Of a stretch of DNA of 64,000 nucleotides, positions 54,655 to 63,922 are shown in pieces. The notes beneath the pieces were generated by a model. The model was not told the DNA's origin. It searched no databases and was given only the letters and a program-made list of their open reading frames with translations. Source of the DNA: Rhodothermales bacterium (lineage in GTDB: Bacteria; Bacteroidota; Rhodothermia; Rhodothermales; Bin80); contig CATQHT010000003.1 of the NCBI GenBank assembly GCA_958296045.1, positions 755,246 through 819,245 on the forward strand, in the 5' to 3' direction. The stretch's first letter is position 1. The number at the start of each line of letters is the position of its first letter. Position numbers and translations under genes: made by a program.

Positions 54655-54962
54655 TTACCTTGCCTGACGAGCGCCTCGCCGGGTCATCTTCCAACCCATC
54701 TTATTCACCACAGATCCAATTTGCACAAAGAACAGCTTATCCGTGGGTGCGGGGCCGTAGGGGTCGTGTAGAGGCATCAACACCCTTTGGGGAGACGCCA
54801 AAATCGCCCACAATACGCCTGATGGGTGTACGAAGGCAGCAAAAAGGGCGCAGTTTTGGGGCGTTGTGTAACGTGCGGGTAGACCGCTGCCGGACCTGCT
54901 GGCCCACACATTTTAAGATTAAACGCCCGCCGTACCTGACAGCAGGGGTTACGCCTGCGTGC
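54655..54962. other. intergenic stretch, no gene
   Basis: About 300 bp; an 84-codon minus-strand frame (54655-54909) shows no family resemblance. Probably noncoding. Confidence 0.35.
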
Positions 54963-55676
54963 TTAAGACGGTAGGTGAATCGTTATCCACTTGAGTCGAC
55001 TGAGTACTGTCCAAAAGCGCTCCCAAGCGGCAATGGCGCTGTTTGCGATATAGGTGACGATCGTGCGCGCATGTCGAGCAAAGCGCGCGCCTACCTTCAA
55101 AACGTTTCGCTGGAAGGTTGACAAATGCATGCGAGTCCCCGGTCTCTTTGGCACGCAACCGCTATCGGCGTGCCGGTTCTCCTCATCTAGGGTACCCGCG
55201 TGGCCTTCCTGCGCGCAACAAACATCGGTGCTTAGAGCTTCCTTATCCGTGGTAAATCCATCGGGCTTTTGCGTGCTACCGCTATCAGCGTGCAGATTCT
55301 CCTTATCTGAAGTGCCCGCATGGGACTCCTGCGTACAACAAACATCGGTGTCCAAGGCCTCCTTAGCTGTGATAGTTCCATCGGGCTTGTGCGTACTATC
55401 ACCATCGGCGTGCAGGTCCTCCTCTTCTGCGGTGTCCGCAAAGCCCTCGTGCAACATATCCCGACTAACATGCAAGAGTTGATACACTAACAGTTGAACC
55501 TGCAGCATGACCCGGTTGTGGGGACGGATGGTGTCCTCTTGCACCGTTGGCTCGGGTCGCTGAACCGGCTGATCCCGGTAGTGCGTCTTGGGACGCGCGG
55601 TCGAGGACAAAGCCAGCGTGCAAGCTGATTTGAGTTCCCCCTGATGCATTTCTGCCTTGCCCTGCCCTCTACCCAT
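54963..55676 (-). pseudogene. IS1380-like transposase C-terminal part with tandem-repeat insertion
   Basis: 237 codons. The last ~50 residues (VLKVGARFARHARTIVTYIANSA) and the block MLQVQLLVYQLLHVSRDML look like the C-terminal part of IS1380-type DDE transposases. Between them sit ~100 hydrophilic residues formed by a 40-aa repeat (LHADSGSTQKPDG, TDKEALSTDVCCAQE). Such a repeat is not part of the family. The N-terminal catalytic part is missing. The start MGRGQGKAEM lies in an inverted repeat shared with 58894-58931. Confidence 0.5.
55142..55455. repeat. Tandem repeat of about 120 bp, ~2.6 copies
   Basis: Successive units share CGCTATCGGCGTGC, CAACAAACATCGGTG, CTTCCTTA and CCATCGGGCTT with a period near 120 bp and keep the reading frame of the minus-strand ORF (40 residues per unit). 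Confidence 0.7.
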
Positions 55677-55698
55677 ATCGCGACCTAGTCTGACGACT
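55661..55698. repeat. 38-bp inverted repeat, outer left (partner 58894-58931)
   Basis: CCTGCCCTCTACCCATATCG... matches the reverse complement of 58894-58931 with one mismatch in 38. It lies 2 bp outside the inner terminal repeat of the DruA-IS4 element. Confidence 0.8.
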
Positions 55699-55700
55699 CT

Positions 55701-58346
55701 GCGGGTGCATTGGACCTCTCTTCAGGCCCAGCAATAGTGTTCAGGTCTGCCCCCAGCCCATAGGGATCACTTGACTTTTTGAGTCGTGCTGCTTACCATA
55801 GCAGCATGTTCGAGCAGAATCAGATTTTGCGGACTCTCAGTGCTCCCCAGGGGCGCATTCGCTTGAAGAAGATACTCTCTGACGAGAGCCTTCCCAATCG
55901 CGCCGCGATTGCGCGCCGTGTATGTGAGGACTTTGGATTTGTAGATGCCAAAGGCAGGGCACAGGTAGCTACCTGCGCGAAAGCCCTCTTGAAGCTGGAG
56001 GCACGGGGTGAGATCACGCTGCCAGCACCGCTCAACAATCATGCTGCGCAGGCGTCGCCCCGCCTGTTGGACGAGGCGGTTGCTCCACCGGTGGCGATGC
56101 CAGCGACTTTGGGTGAGGTGGAAGGTCTTGCAGTGGTAAGAGTTCGGACCGCAGCACAGCGTGCGGTGTGGAATACCCTGCTGCACCATGAGCATCCTCG
56201 TGGTACAACCACCCTTGTTGGTGCCCAGCTGCGGTACCTGGTAGTGAGCGCACATGGATATCTGGGCGCGGTAGGTTTTTCCGCCCCGGCCTTGCGCTTG
56301 GCCGCAAGGGAACACTTCATGGCATGGAGCGATGCCCAACGCCAAGCGCACCTCCACCGCATCTTCTGTTTGAGCCGCTTTCTGATACGCGGCACTTGCA
56401 AATACCTGGCCAGTCACGTACTCGGCAGGGTGTTGAAGCAGTTATCTGACGACTGTTATGCGCTTTATGGATACCACCCCTGGTTGATAGAAACGTATGT
56501 GGAACCTCCATGGAAAGGTACCTGCTTCAAGGCGGCCAATTTTCTGTCCATCGGCTATACTGCTGGGGGCAAGCGCCACGCACATTCCAAAGAAGAAGCG
56601 CCGAAGGCCTTGTTCATGTACGAAGTGGACCGCCGGTGGCGCTCGTACTTGGGCGTACCCGAGGTGGCGCTGCGTCCGGTCAGGCAACCGCACGAAGGCA
56701 TGGACGACTGGGTTGAGGCAGAGTTCGGAGATGCTCCGCTGGGAGACCGGCGGCTGTCCACGCGGCTGGTGAAGAGCGCATCGTTGTTGGCCGATGTGAT
56801 AGGAAAGCCTATATGCTCCCATATAAGCCATGATAGGGCGGCGGTGAAGGCCCATTACCGGCTTCTGAGCAGCAAGCAGACCGACGTAACGCCCGAAAAC
56901 ATGCTGGCGCCGCATCGCAAACGTACGATTGAGCGGATACGGAGTCAGAAGGCGGTACTCTGCATACAGGATACCACCAAGCTGAATTTCAGCACGCGAC
57001 CCGCCTGTGAAGACTTGCAGGTCATAGGTACCAACCAGACGAAAGCAAAATCCCGTGGGATGCCCCTTCATGCCACGCTGGTTACTACTACCGATGGCCT
57101 GCCCCTGGGGATATTACGTTGTAGTTATCGGGATCCAGATACGGGACCGCTCAAACCTCGATCGCAGCAGTGGTTAGACGGATTTCTGGACATCTGCGAA
57201 GCAGCAGAGGAGATTCCCAAGCAGTGTCGCCTCATCTGCGTGATGGACCGGGAGGCGGATAACTTTGCGCTATTTGCCGCCCAGCGGGCACAGGATCGCG
57301 TGGAACTCCTGGTCCGCGCCCGTCATGACCGGAGACTGGCGAAGAATAAAAAGCTGTTTGCGACGCTTCGCAGCGGTCCTGCCGCTGCGAAGGTGCGGAT
57401 AGAGATCCAACGCGTCACGGCGCGTCCGAAGTCTTCCAGGAAGAAGGTGCGCCGCGGGCGCAGTCACCGTATTGCTCAAGCCGAAATACGCTACCATTGC
57501 GTACAGCTGCCCGCCACGCAGCAGCAAGTGGGATCCGTAACGATGTACGGCGTGCATGTCCGGGAGATCGCGCCCCCGAAGGGAGAGAAGGCGGTGCAAT
57601 GGTATCTGCTGACCAGTATGGCGGTGCACAGCGCAGAAGAAGCGGTGCAGATCCTGACTTATTATACCCGGCGATGGCGTGTTGAAGACTTTTTCCGTGT
57701 GCTCAAGAGTGGCTGTAAGGTGGAACGCATGGCGATGCGTTCGGCAGCGCGCCTGGAACGTGGGTTGGCGGTGTACTGCGTGATCGCCTGCTATGTCATG
57801 ATGCTCACCTTACTGGGGCGTGCCGTCCCTGGATTAGACGCCGAGCTGATATTCTCCCCGATGCAGTTGATTGCTCTCTCCTTTTATGCTAAGAACGTGA
57901 AGCTGCCGGTACCCCGCACCCTGGAAGCGGCGCTTCTGCTAGTAGCAGTAATGGGCGGCTATCAGAATCGAACCCGCGATGGACCGCCCGGCTTTCAGAT
58001 CATGTGGCGCGGATTAGAGCGACTATCCACCATTTGCTTTGGGTACGAAATACTGCCGGCAGCGTATCGAGAAGGGCTTGGTTGCGACTATGGCCATGGG
58101 AGCAGCATACTTTCTTGACCCTGTCGCGCATCGACGCACGAGCCAGAGGCACGCCACCACGGAGCAGCACTGGCATCGTAAGCAGAGGATACCTCTAATG
58201 CAAGTCTGAACGCACATTGAGTGACGGCAAGTCGAAACCTTACGGGCGGCGAAGTGCAAAAAGTCAGCAAGGGAGCTCCGCATGATCACTCATCGCCGCG
58301 AACTGAGCACTATTGCTGGGCCTGAAGATAGGTCCAAGGCACCCGC
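55701..58346 (+). mobile_element. Insertion sequence encoding a DruA-IS4 fusion transposase
   Basis: Terminal inverted repeats of about 44 bp with three mismatches: 55701-55744 (GCGGGTGCATTGGACCTCTC...) and 58303-58346. The element is about 2.65 kb and carries a single gene. Flanking target duplication is not evident because both flanks are rearranged. Confidence 0.7.
55806..58118 (+). CDS. IS4 (Tn5-like) transposase with N-terminal DruA/DUF4338 domain
   Basis: About 770 aa from ATG 55806 (a TTG at 55779 is possible). Residues ~80-290 match DUF4338, the domain of Druantia protein DruA: GYLGAVGFSAPALRLAARE, HRIFCLSRFLIRGTCKYLASHVLGRVL, YGYHPWLIETYVEP and KGTCFKAANFLSIGYTAGG. From ~300 on it is a Tn5/IS4 transposase: WVEAEFGDAPLGDRRLSTRL (DNA-binding), CIQDTTKLNF (Asp 1), CVMDREADNFALF (Asp 2), and YYTRRWRVEDFFRVLKSG (Y..R...E......K, the Glu). 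All catalytic residues are present, so it looks active. DUF4338 has no proven activity; here it is part of a transposase, perhaps for DNA recognition. Confidence 0.85.
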   Translation: MFEQNQILRTLSAPQGRIRLKKILSDESLPNRAAIARRVCEDFGFVDAKGRAQVATCAKALLKLEARGEITLPAPLNNHAAQASPRLLDEAVAPPVAMPATLGEVEGLAVVRVRTAAQRAVWNTLLHHEHPRGTTTLVGAQLRYLVVSAHGYLGAVGFSAPALRLAAREHFMAWSDAQRQAHLHRIFCLSRFLIRGTCKYLASHVLGRVLKQLSDDCYALYGYHPWLIETYVEPPWKGTCFKAANFLSIGYTAGGKRHAHSKEEAPKALFMYEVDRRWRSYLGVPEVALRPVRQPHEGMDDWVEAEFGDAPLGDRRLSTRLVKSASLLADVIGKPICSHISHDRAAVKAHYRLLSSKQTDVTPENMLAPHRKRTIERIRSQKAVLCIQDTTKLNFSTRPACEDLQVIGTNQTKAKSRGMPLHATLVTTTDGLPLGILRCSYRDPDTGPLKPRSQQWLDGFLDICEAAEEIPKQCRLICVMDREADNFALFAAQRAQDRVELLVRARHDRRLAKNKKLFATLRSGPAAAKVRIEIQRVTARPKSSRKKVRRGRSHRIAQAEIRYHCVQLPATQQQVGSVTMYGVHVREIAPPKGEKAVQWYLLTSMAVHSAEEAVQILTYYTRRWRVEDFFRVLKSGCKVERMAMRSAARLERGLAVYCVIACYVMMLTLLGRAVPGLDAELIFSPMQLIALSFYAKNVKLPVPRTLEAALLLVAVMGGYQNRTRDGPPGFQIMWRGLERLSTICFGYEILPAAYREGLGCDYGHGSSILS

Positions 58347-58893
58347 TGGGGGGAGAAGGGGATTTTGGGGTTTGGCAGTCGGGCCCTGACCTTCATAAGC
58401 GCCTTTCGGAGCTTGAGCAGGTGTTGGTGATTGGGGATGGTTTGCAGTGTGGGTTCTGCATACATGAGCGTCAGCGCCATCCAGCGGTGGACCTGTGCCG
58501 AGTTGTTCCAACTGCAAACATTGCGCGTCAATCTGCCGAGGGTACTATTGAGATTCTCAATACAGTTGGTGGTGCGCAGGCTTTGGCCGAACTCTTTGGC
58601 TATTGCGAGCCTTTGGATCGTGAGCGTGTCCTCCATGCCTTCCTCCAGACTCTTCATGGCCTTGAGTTGGTTGGAGGCTTCCAGGTCGTCCTTGATCGAT
58701 AGGAGCTCCGCCTTAGCGTCTCTGTAGTCTGGAATGTGATAGGCTTTCTGCAGGCGCGCCCGATATACGAGCTTATCTTCTTTGCTCATGTGGGCCACGA
58801 CGTTTTCCCGCTTGTGCCAACAGCAGCGCTGCACCTGCACGAAGCCGCCGAAGACCTCCTTGATAGCGGCGGGGGGCCCTTTGGCGCCATCGA
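58347..58893 (-). pseudogene. Second IS256-type transposase, C-terminal half
   Basis: Minus-strand frame from FDGAKGPPAAIKEVFGGFVQ (second catalytic Asp region) through RCCWHKRENV, YHIPDYRDAKAEL and NCIENLNSTLGRL to PNPKIPF. It is cut exactly where the 38-bp outer repeat starts and ends at the inner repeat of the DruA-IS4 element, so its last codons in the open frame come from that repeat. The fragment at 47990 is a second scrap of the same family. Confidence 0.75.
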
Positions 58894-58931
58894 AGTCGTC
58901 AGACTAGGTCGCGATATGGGTAAAGGGCAGG
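58894..58931. repeat. 38-bp inverted repeat, outer right (partner 55661-55698)
   Basis: Reverse complement of the left copy with one mismatch. On the left the outer and inner repeats are adjacent; on the right they are 547 bp apart, with the IS256 fragment between. Confidence 0.8.
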
Positions 58932-59213
58932 CCTAGATACTATGTGGAGTCCATTCAACGGCTCACGTTGTGCTGAGCAGGTACAAAGGGGACGGCCATT
59001 CGCAAATGGATTCTGGATTTAGACCCGTATGTACGCGCTCTGAGCGTGTACGGAATCGAGCATTCACGGAATTCCGCGCCCGTTGCCTGCAATATTTGTA
59101 GATTGGAAACGTTTGCTAGTTCCGAATCGGGGGCGCTCAAAAAGCGTTACGAGCTGCCCCTCCTGCTGCGGCACACCACCGTTCACCTGCCAGACAGTCC
59201 TTTACCGCCTGCC
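58932..59213. other. leader region of the first GLPGLI gene
   Basis: About 280 bp with no gene of its own. The frame of the GLPGLI protein is open back to 59046, but residues before MTINRLLAPVAAT are not family-like. Confidence 0.4.
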
Positions 59214-60065
59214 ATGACTATCAATAGACTACTCGCACCAGTCGCTGCCACCCTACTTGTCGTCCTGCTTTTTGCCACCACTGTCCATGCCCAGCACGGT
59301 ACGGTGACCTATGAGCGCACCGTGGCGCTTGACATAAAGATTCCTGAGGGCTTTAAGGCGGACTTAGTGTCCAGAAATAGCGGCCGAATGGGCGACGCCA
59401 TCGCCAAGGCCATCGACGAGATGCCCAAGGCGATTACCACACGCAACCTTCTCATGTTTAACGGCAGCAGTTCCCTCATGACGGAGGAGGAAGACGACGG
59501 AAGCGTTCAGGCGGGAGAGGGGCACGAAATTGAGATCACCGAACTGGACATGACGATGAGAGTGGGGATGGGAATGAGGCTGATGACTGGGTCGAATACA
59601 ACTAGTCACGCGGCGGCCACACATGTGGATCTTAACAGCGATACGTTTACCCAGACGCACGATTTTCTTGGGCGCACGTTTCTGGTATCGGGAGACCGGG
59701 GTACGCTGTCCTGGAAGCTGCCCGGCGATGAACGAACCATTCTTGGATACCAGGTCCTGAAGGCCACTGCCACGATGGACACGCTGAGTATCGAAGCTTG
59801 GTTTGCGCCTGAAATCCCTGTACCGGCGGGCCCGGACTTGTTCGGCGGGCTGCCAGGGCTTATCCTGGTACTCCGCGTTGATGACGACCGAGACGTATAC
59901 ACGGCCGTGGAAATTGACTTGGAGGTAGCACCCATCATCGAGAAGCCGTCCAAGGGCCGCAGCGTGTCCAAAGAGGAGTTTGACAAGATCGTAGCTGACA
60001 AGCGCGAGGAACACCAGAAGACGCGAGTCCGAGGCAATGTAAAGACCGTAATCATCCGCCAGTAG
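59214..60065 (+). CDS. GLPGLI family protein
   Basis: About 283 aa from ATG 59214 (MTINRLLAPVAATLLVVLLF), a signal peptide ending near VHAQ. It shows the family's core: TVTYERT near the mature start, DFLGRTFLVSGD, ILGYQVLKATAT and the defining GGLPGLILVL (~216-225) before EIDLEVAPI. An insert of about 40 residues rich in Met, Glu and Asp (TEEEDDGSVQAGEGHEIEI) sits in the middle. The function of the family is not known; it occurs next to TonB-dependent receptors in Bacteroidota, as here. Periplasmic by inference. Confidence 0.85.
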   Translation: MTINRLLAPVAATLLVVLLFATTVHAQHGTVTYERTVALDIKIPEGFKADLVSRNSGRMGDAIAKAIDEMPKAITTRNLLMFNGSSSLMTEEEDDGSVQAGEGHEIEITELDMTMRVGMGMRLMTGSNTTSHAAATHVDLNSDTFTQTHDFLGRTFLVSGDRGTLSWKLPGDERTILGYQVLKATATMDTLSIEAWFAPEIPVPAGPDLFGGLPGLILVLRVDDDRDVYTAVEIDLEVAPIIEKPSKGRSVSKEEFDKIVADKREEHQKTRVRGNVKTVIIRQ

Positions 60066-60188
60066 CCAAGCAGCCTCTGTAGGAGGCGCGAGATTCAGGG
60101 AGGGTGCAACTATGTGGAGCCACGCCTCGTCTAATTAGCGCACGCCGGTCAGCTCTCTGGCGCTTGGAATCACCTGCTACGCACGCCG

Positions 60189-61016
60189 ATGAACCGCTCA
60201 CCGCTTTTTGCGCTAACACTTGCGCTCACTCTCCTTATTCCTGCACGAGCTGCCGCGCAAGCCGGCACCGTACTGTATGAACAGCGCACCGCCTCCCAGT
60301 TTGAGATCCCCGAGGCGATGAAAGAGGTAGAGGGCATCGAAGAGCTTTACGCTCAGTTTCCCTCAGGACAAGCCATGCGCCACATCCTGAACTTCGACGA
60401 GGAGGCCTCCGTCATGAGGCAAGATCAGGCCTACCTCGACAGCATAAAGTCCAGCTTCAACATCGAGCGGCTTATGGAGTCCATCGATCCCGAACAGATA
60501 ATGGCCATAGCCAGTGCCTCTATGGAGATGGCGATAAGCACCACGATGAACTTCGCTGATATGCCCGCAACAGGCACCTACGTGAACTTTGAGGAAGGCA
60601 CCTATGTCGAGGAGCGCTCGATCCTCAACAAGAGCTTTCTGGTTACAGAAGATGTTGAGCCCCTTGCCTGGAAGCTGTCTGGCGGCGAGCGGTCATTTCT
60701 TGGCCACCGCATCTTAAAGGCCACGGCCACTCGAGACACGGTGGCCATCGAGGCGTGGTTCACACCGGAGATTCCCGTGCCCGCTGGCCCTGAGCTATAT
60801 GGCGGACTGCCAGGTCTCATTCTGGTGCTGAACCTAGATGAGGACCGGATCACGTATACCGCTACGTCCATCGACCTGGAGTCCACGCCAGAGGTCGTGC
60901 GCCCGACCAACGGCGACGAGGTGTCGGCAGAAGAGTTTGCACGGATCGCTGAAGAGAAGGCGAAAGAGATGAAGGATTCCATTCGGAGCTACCGCAACCA
61001 GGGTTTTGATTTCTGA
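60189..61016 (+). CDS. GLPGLI family protein, second copy
   Basis: 275 aa from ATG 60189; signal peptide MNRSPLFALTLALTLLIP to AAAQ. Close paralogue of the preceding protein: GTVLYEQRTASQFEIPEAM, SILNKSFLVTED, FLGHRILKATATRDTVAIEAWF, GGLPGLILVLNLDEDR. It lacks the acidic insert of the first copy. The stop is 19 bp before the receptor start, so it is in one operon with the receptor. Confidence 0.9.
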   Translation: MNRSPLFALTLALTLLIPARAAAQAGTVLYEQRTASQFEIPEAMKEVEGIEELYAQFPSGQAMRHILNFDEEASVMRQDQAYLDSIKSSFNIERLMESIDPEQIMAIASASMEMAISTTMNFADMPATGTYVNFEEGTYVEERSILNKSFLVTEDVEPLAWKLSGGERSFLGHRILKATATRDTVAIEAWFTPEIPVPAGPELYGGLPGLILVLNLDEDRITYTATSIDLESTPEVVRPTNGDEVSAEEFARIAEEKAKEMKDSIRSYRNQGFDF

Positions 61017-61035
61017 ACCACCTTACCTGATTCTT

Positions 61036-63837
61036 ATGCGTAACGGGTTTCGCTGTCTGCTTACAGCCGCTGCCATCGTGCTCTTGCTTCCTTCTGTTGC
61101 GACCGCACAGTCGGAGAGGCATGACGTGTCGGGGGTTGTCTTTGATTCGTCTGGAACCTCATTGCCCAGCGCGACGGTGGTGGCCCTCACCAGTTCGGAT
61201 TCCACGCTCTACAAATTCAGCACCACGCGCCGCGACGGAACATTCACAATGAGGCGCCTGGATGCAGGATCGTATATCCTGCAGATCACCTACGTTGGTT
61301 TTCAGACGTTGTATCATGACTTCGAGGTGGTCGATGGTGACGTGGACGTCGGGAAGCTGACGATGAAAGAACAGACCGTCGCACTCGACGAGTTTGTCAT
61401 TAGTGCCGACCGCGTTCCTATCTCGGTCGGGCGGGACACGATCACCTATAACGCCAAGGCGTTCGGCGCTCGGCCCAATGAGGTGGCGGAAGATCTTCTG
61501 CGGCGGCTTCCTGGCATAGAAGTGAACCAGGACGGCTCCATCAAAGCACATGGAGAAGTAGTCCAGAATGTCCTGGTCGATGGGAAGGAGTTTTTTGGCA
61601 GCGATCCGACGATCGCGACCAAGAACTTACCAGCTGAGTCCGTAGATAAAGTCAAGGTGTACGACAAGGAGTCAGATAAGGCGGAGCTTACGGGCGTGCC
61701 AGACGGCAACGAGGAAAAGACTATCGATCTGGAGTTGACAGAGGACGCAAAGAGCGGCTATTTCGGCAACATTTCTGGTGGGCTGGGCGGCGAAAACACC
61801 CACCAAGGGCGCTATGATGTTAATGGCAACCTTTTCCGGTTCTCGCCCAAGTCCCAGGTATCGCTCCTTTCGAGTGCCAACAACATCAACCGCCAGGGGT
61901 TTGGTGCAGGACAGCTGTTTTCTTTGGTCGGTAGCGGTGCATTGACTTCCATGGGTAGCGGCTTTTTTCGCAACTTCGCCCCAGGAGGCACCGGAGGTGG
62001 CTTTGCTCAGTCGCTGAATGCAGGCCTGAATGTGAGCTATGATCTGGCGTCCAAGAGCAACATCAGCACCAGCTATTTCGCGAGCCACTACGATGCCTCG
62101 CAGGACCGCACGTCTTACCAGCAACAGGTGCTAGGTTCAGGCATTACGGCGCTGTCCAACCTGACGAGCAACCAGAAAAATGAGAATCTCCGGCACACGG
62201 CCAACCTGTATGCTAAGCTGAACTTCGGCACAGGCCATGACATGCGGATACGCGGTAATCTGTCTGCTGGCACATCTTCACTTGCACGCAGCTCTTTGGA
62301 AAACACTACAGATCCCGCCACCGCCGCCCGTCTAGGTATTGTGTCCGACTTCGGTGAAGACACAGACAACCTGGACGGCAATCTGTCACTGGTATGGCGC
62401 AAACGCCTAAGTGAGGATGGTCCCAGCCTAGTGGTTCAAGGGCGTGCCAACGCACGACGTGCGGATGCGCTTGGACAGCTCAACTCGTTGACCAGCCTGC
62501 AGTCGTTGGGAGATCTTCAAACCGACGAGGAGTTGATCCAGCGGCAGGAGGAGTTAAGCAACCAGCTCGGGCATTCGCAGCGTCTGGCGTACACGCACCC
62601 CTTACGCGGAGGGCTGACGCTTGAAGCCTTCGGCAGCCACTCCACCGCTGGTCGTAGCCGGGAGAAGCTTTTCGAAGATCAGGTTGATAGCGGCTGGGTC
62701 CGCAATGACCACCTCAGTGACCATTTTGACCAGTCGGAGCGTAGCCTATCCACCGGAGTCGAGATGAGCTACAACCCGAAGGAGGAGGTCTGGATAACTA
62801 GCGGCCTTACGCTGCAACAGTCAAGTATAACTGGGACGATTATGGGCCGGAGCGAGGATGTCTCCGGCTCATACCTGCATCTATTGCCATGGGTACGGTA
62901 CAGGCACTCGCTGAGTGATTCTCGACGTATCACCCTTAGCTATCGCAGTCGCATGCGAACCCCATCTGTTACCGAGCTGCAGCCTTTCGAAGATAACTCC
63001 AATCCGGTGCGCATCTATGTGGGCAATCCAGACCTTCGGCCGGAAGCCACCCATTCTGTCAACGGCGCTTTCCATTTCTACGATCAGTTCTCTTTTGTCG
63101 GTTTCAATACGGGATTCACGCTCAGGCTCACCCAAAACGACATCGTCACTACGCGGACGGTCGATGCACAGCTGCGCCAGGTGCGCAGCCGTGTCAACGC
63201 GGATGCGCTGAGCTGGGCCGTCACGCACCGGATCGGATTCGAGACTCCGGTCCGGCCACTTGGCATCGCAATCGACTTGACCAACAGCGTTAACTACCAA
63301 ACCGGATCAGAATTCATCAATCAGGCCGAGAACACCAACCGTCTGCTGCGAAACTCCGTTAGCCTACGTGTACGAAACAGGACGCAGGATTTGGTCGAGG
63401 CCCATGCCAAGATGACCGTCACCTATAACAGCAATCAGTACTCGCTCAACCGGGAGGCGAATCAGCAGTACGTCAATAGCACTATTGATGGAGGGCTGTC
63501 CTGGCATGTGTCGGACGTGTTTTCTTTGGAATCCGACTTGGTGTACCGGATCTTTGATAAGGATGCATTCAGCAGCCAGGCGGTTTCCAGGGATTTTGGC
63601 CGCCAGGAAAACATCTTTTTGTTGAATCTTTCTGCTTCTCACCTAGTGCTCAAGGAGCGCGGGGAGATCCGCCTTGAAGTTCGCGATGTTTTCAACCAGA
63701 ATACAGGCGTAACCTACAACAACGCACCGACGTATGTACAGGCGGAGCGCGTGATTGCTATGGGTCGTTACGTAATGCTGCGATTCATCTATCGTCCGCG
63801 CGGCAAGGCCAAAGGGGGCTTCCTGTTCGGATTCTAG
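61036..63837 (+). CDS. TonB-dependent receptor-like outer-membrane protein
   Basis: About 933 aa from ATG 61036 (MRNGFRCLLTAAAIVLLL), signal peptide ending at TAQS. CarboxypepD_reg-like domain (HDVSGVVFDSSGTSLPSATV), then a plug-like part (DEFVISADRVPISVGRDTITYNAKAF, LLRRLPGIEVNQDGSIKAHGE, VLVDGKEFFGSDPTIATKNLPA) and a beta-barrel of the OMP_b-brl_3 type (LEVRDVFNQNTGVTYNN) ending in Phe (FLFGF). This type pairs with GLPGLI proteins, as seen directly upstream. Likely substrate: unknown, perhaps peptide or metal related. Confidence 0.9.
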   Translation: MRNGFRCLLTAAAIVLLLPSVATAQSERHDVSGVVFDSSGTSLPSATVVALTSSDSTLYKFSTTRRDGTFTMRRLDAGSYILQITYVGFQTLYHDFEVVDGDVDVGKLTMKEQTVALDEFVISADRVPISVGRDTITYNAKAFGARPNEVAEDLLRRLPGIEVNQDGSIKAHGEVVQNVLVDGKEFFGSDPTIATKNLPAESVDKVKVYDKESDKAELTGVPDGNEEKTIDLELTEDAKSGYFGNISGGLGGENTHQGRYDVNGNLFRFSPKSQVSLLSSANNINRQGFGAGQLFSLVGSGALTSMGSGFFRNFAPGGTGGGFAQSLNAGLNVSYDLASKSNISTSYFASHYDASQDRTSYQQQVLGSGITALSNLTSNQKNENLRHTANLYAKLNFGTGHDMRIRGNLSAGTSSLARSSLENTTDPATAARLGIVSDFGEDTDNLDGNLSLVWRKRLSEDGPSLVVQGRANARRADALGQLNSLTSLQSLGDLQTDEELIQRQEELSNQLGHSQRLAYTHPLRGGLTLEAFGSHSTAGRSREKLFEDQVDSGWVRNDHLSDHFDQSERSLSTGVEMSYNPKEEVWITSGLTLQQSSITGTIMGRSEDVSGSYLHLLPWVRYRHSLSDSRRITLSYRSRMRTPSVTELQPFEDNSNPVRIYVGNPDLRPEATHSVNGAFHFYDQFSFVGFNTGFTLRLTQNDIVTTRTVDAQLRQVRSRVNADALSWAVTHRIGFETPVRPLGIAIDLTNSVNYQTGSEFINQAENTNRLLRNSVSLRVRNRTQDLVEAHAKMTVTYNSNQYSLNREANQQYVNSTIDGGLSWHVSDVFSLESDLVYRIFDKDAFSSQAVSRDFGRQENIFLLNLSASHLVLKERGEIRLEVRDVFNQNTGVTYNNAPTYVQAERVIAMGRYVMLRFIYRPRGKAKGGFLFGF

Positions 63838-63922
63838 TACCGGGAGCGGGACTCGAACCCGCACGGCCGCTTGGGCCAACGGATTTTAAGTCCGTTGCGT
63901 CTACCTATTCCGCCATCCCGGT
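63838..63922 (-). tRNA. tRNA-Leu (anticodon TAA)
   Basis: 85 nt; the acceptor stem ACCGGGA/TCCCGGT pairs fully, discriminator A. Anticodon stem ACGGA/TCCGT with loop CTTAAAA (TAA), long variable arm GGCCCAAGCGGCC, T-arm GCGGG TTCGAGT CCCGC. CCA is not encoded. It lies directly after the receptor stop on the opposite strand. Confidence 0.95.
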
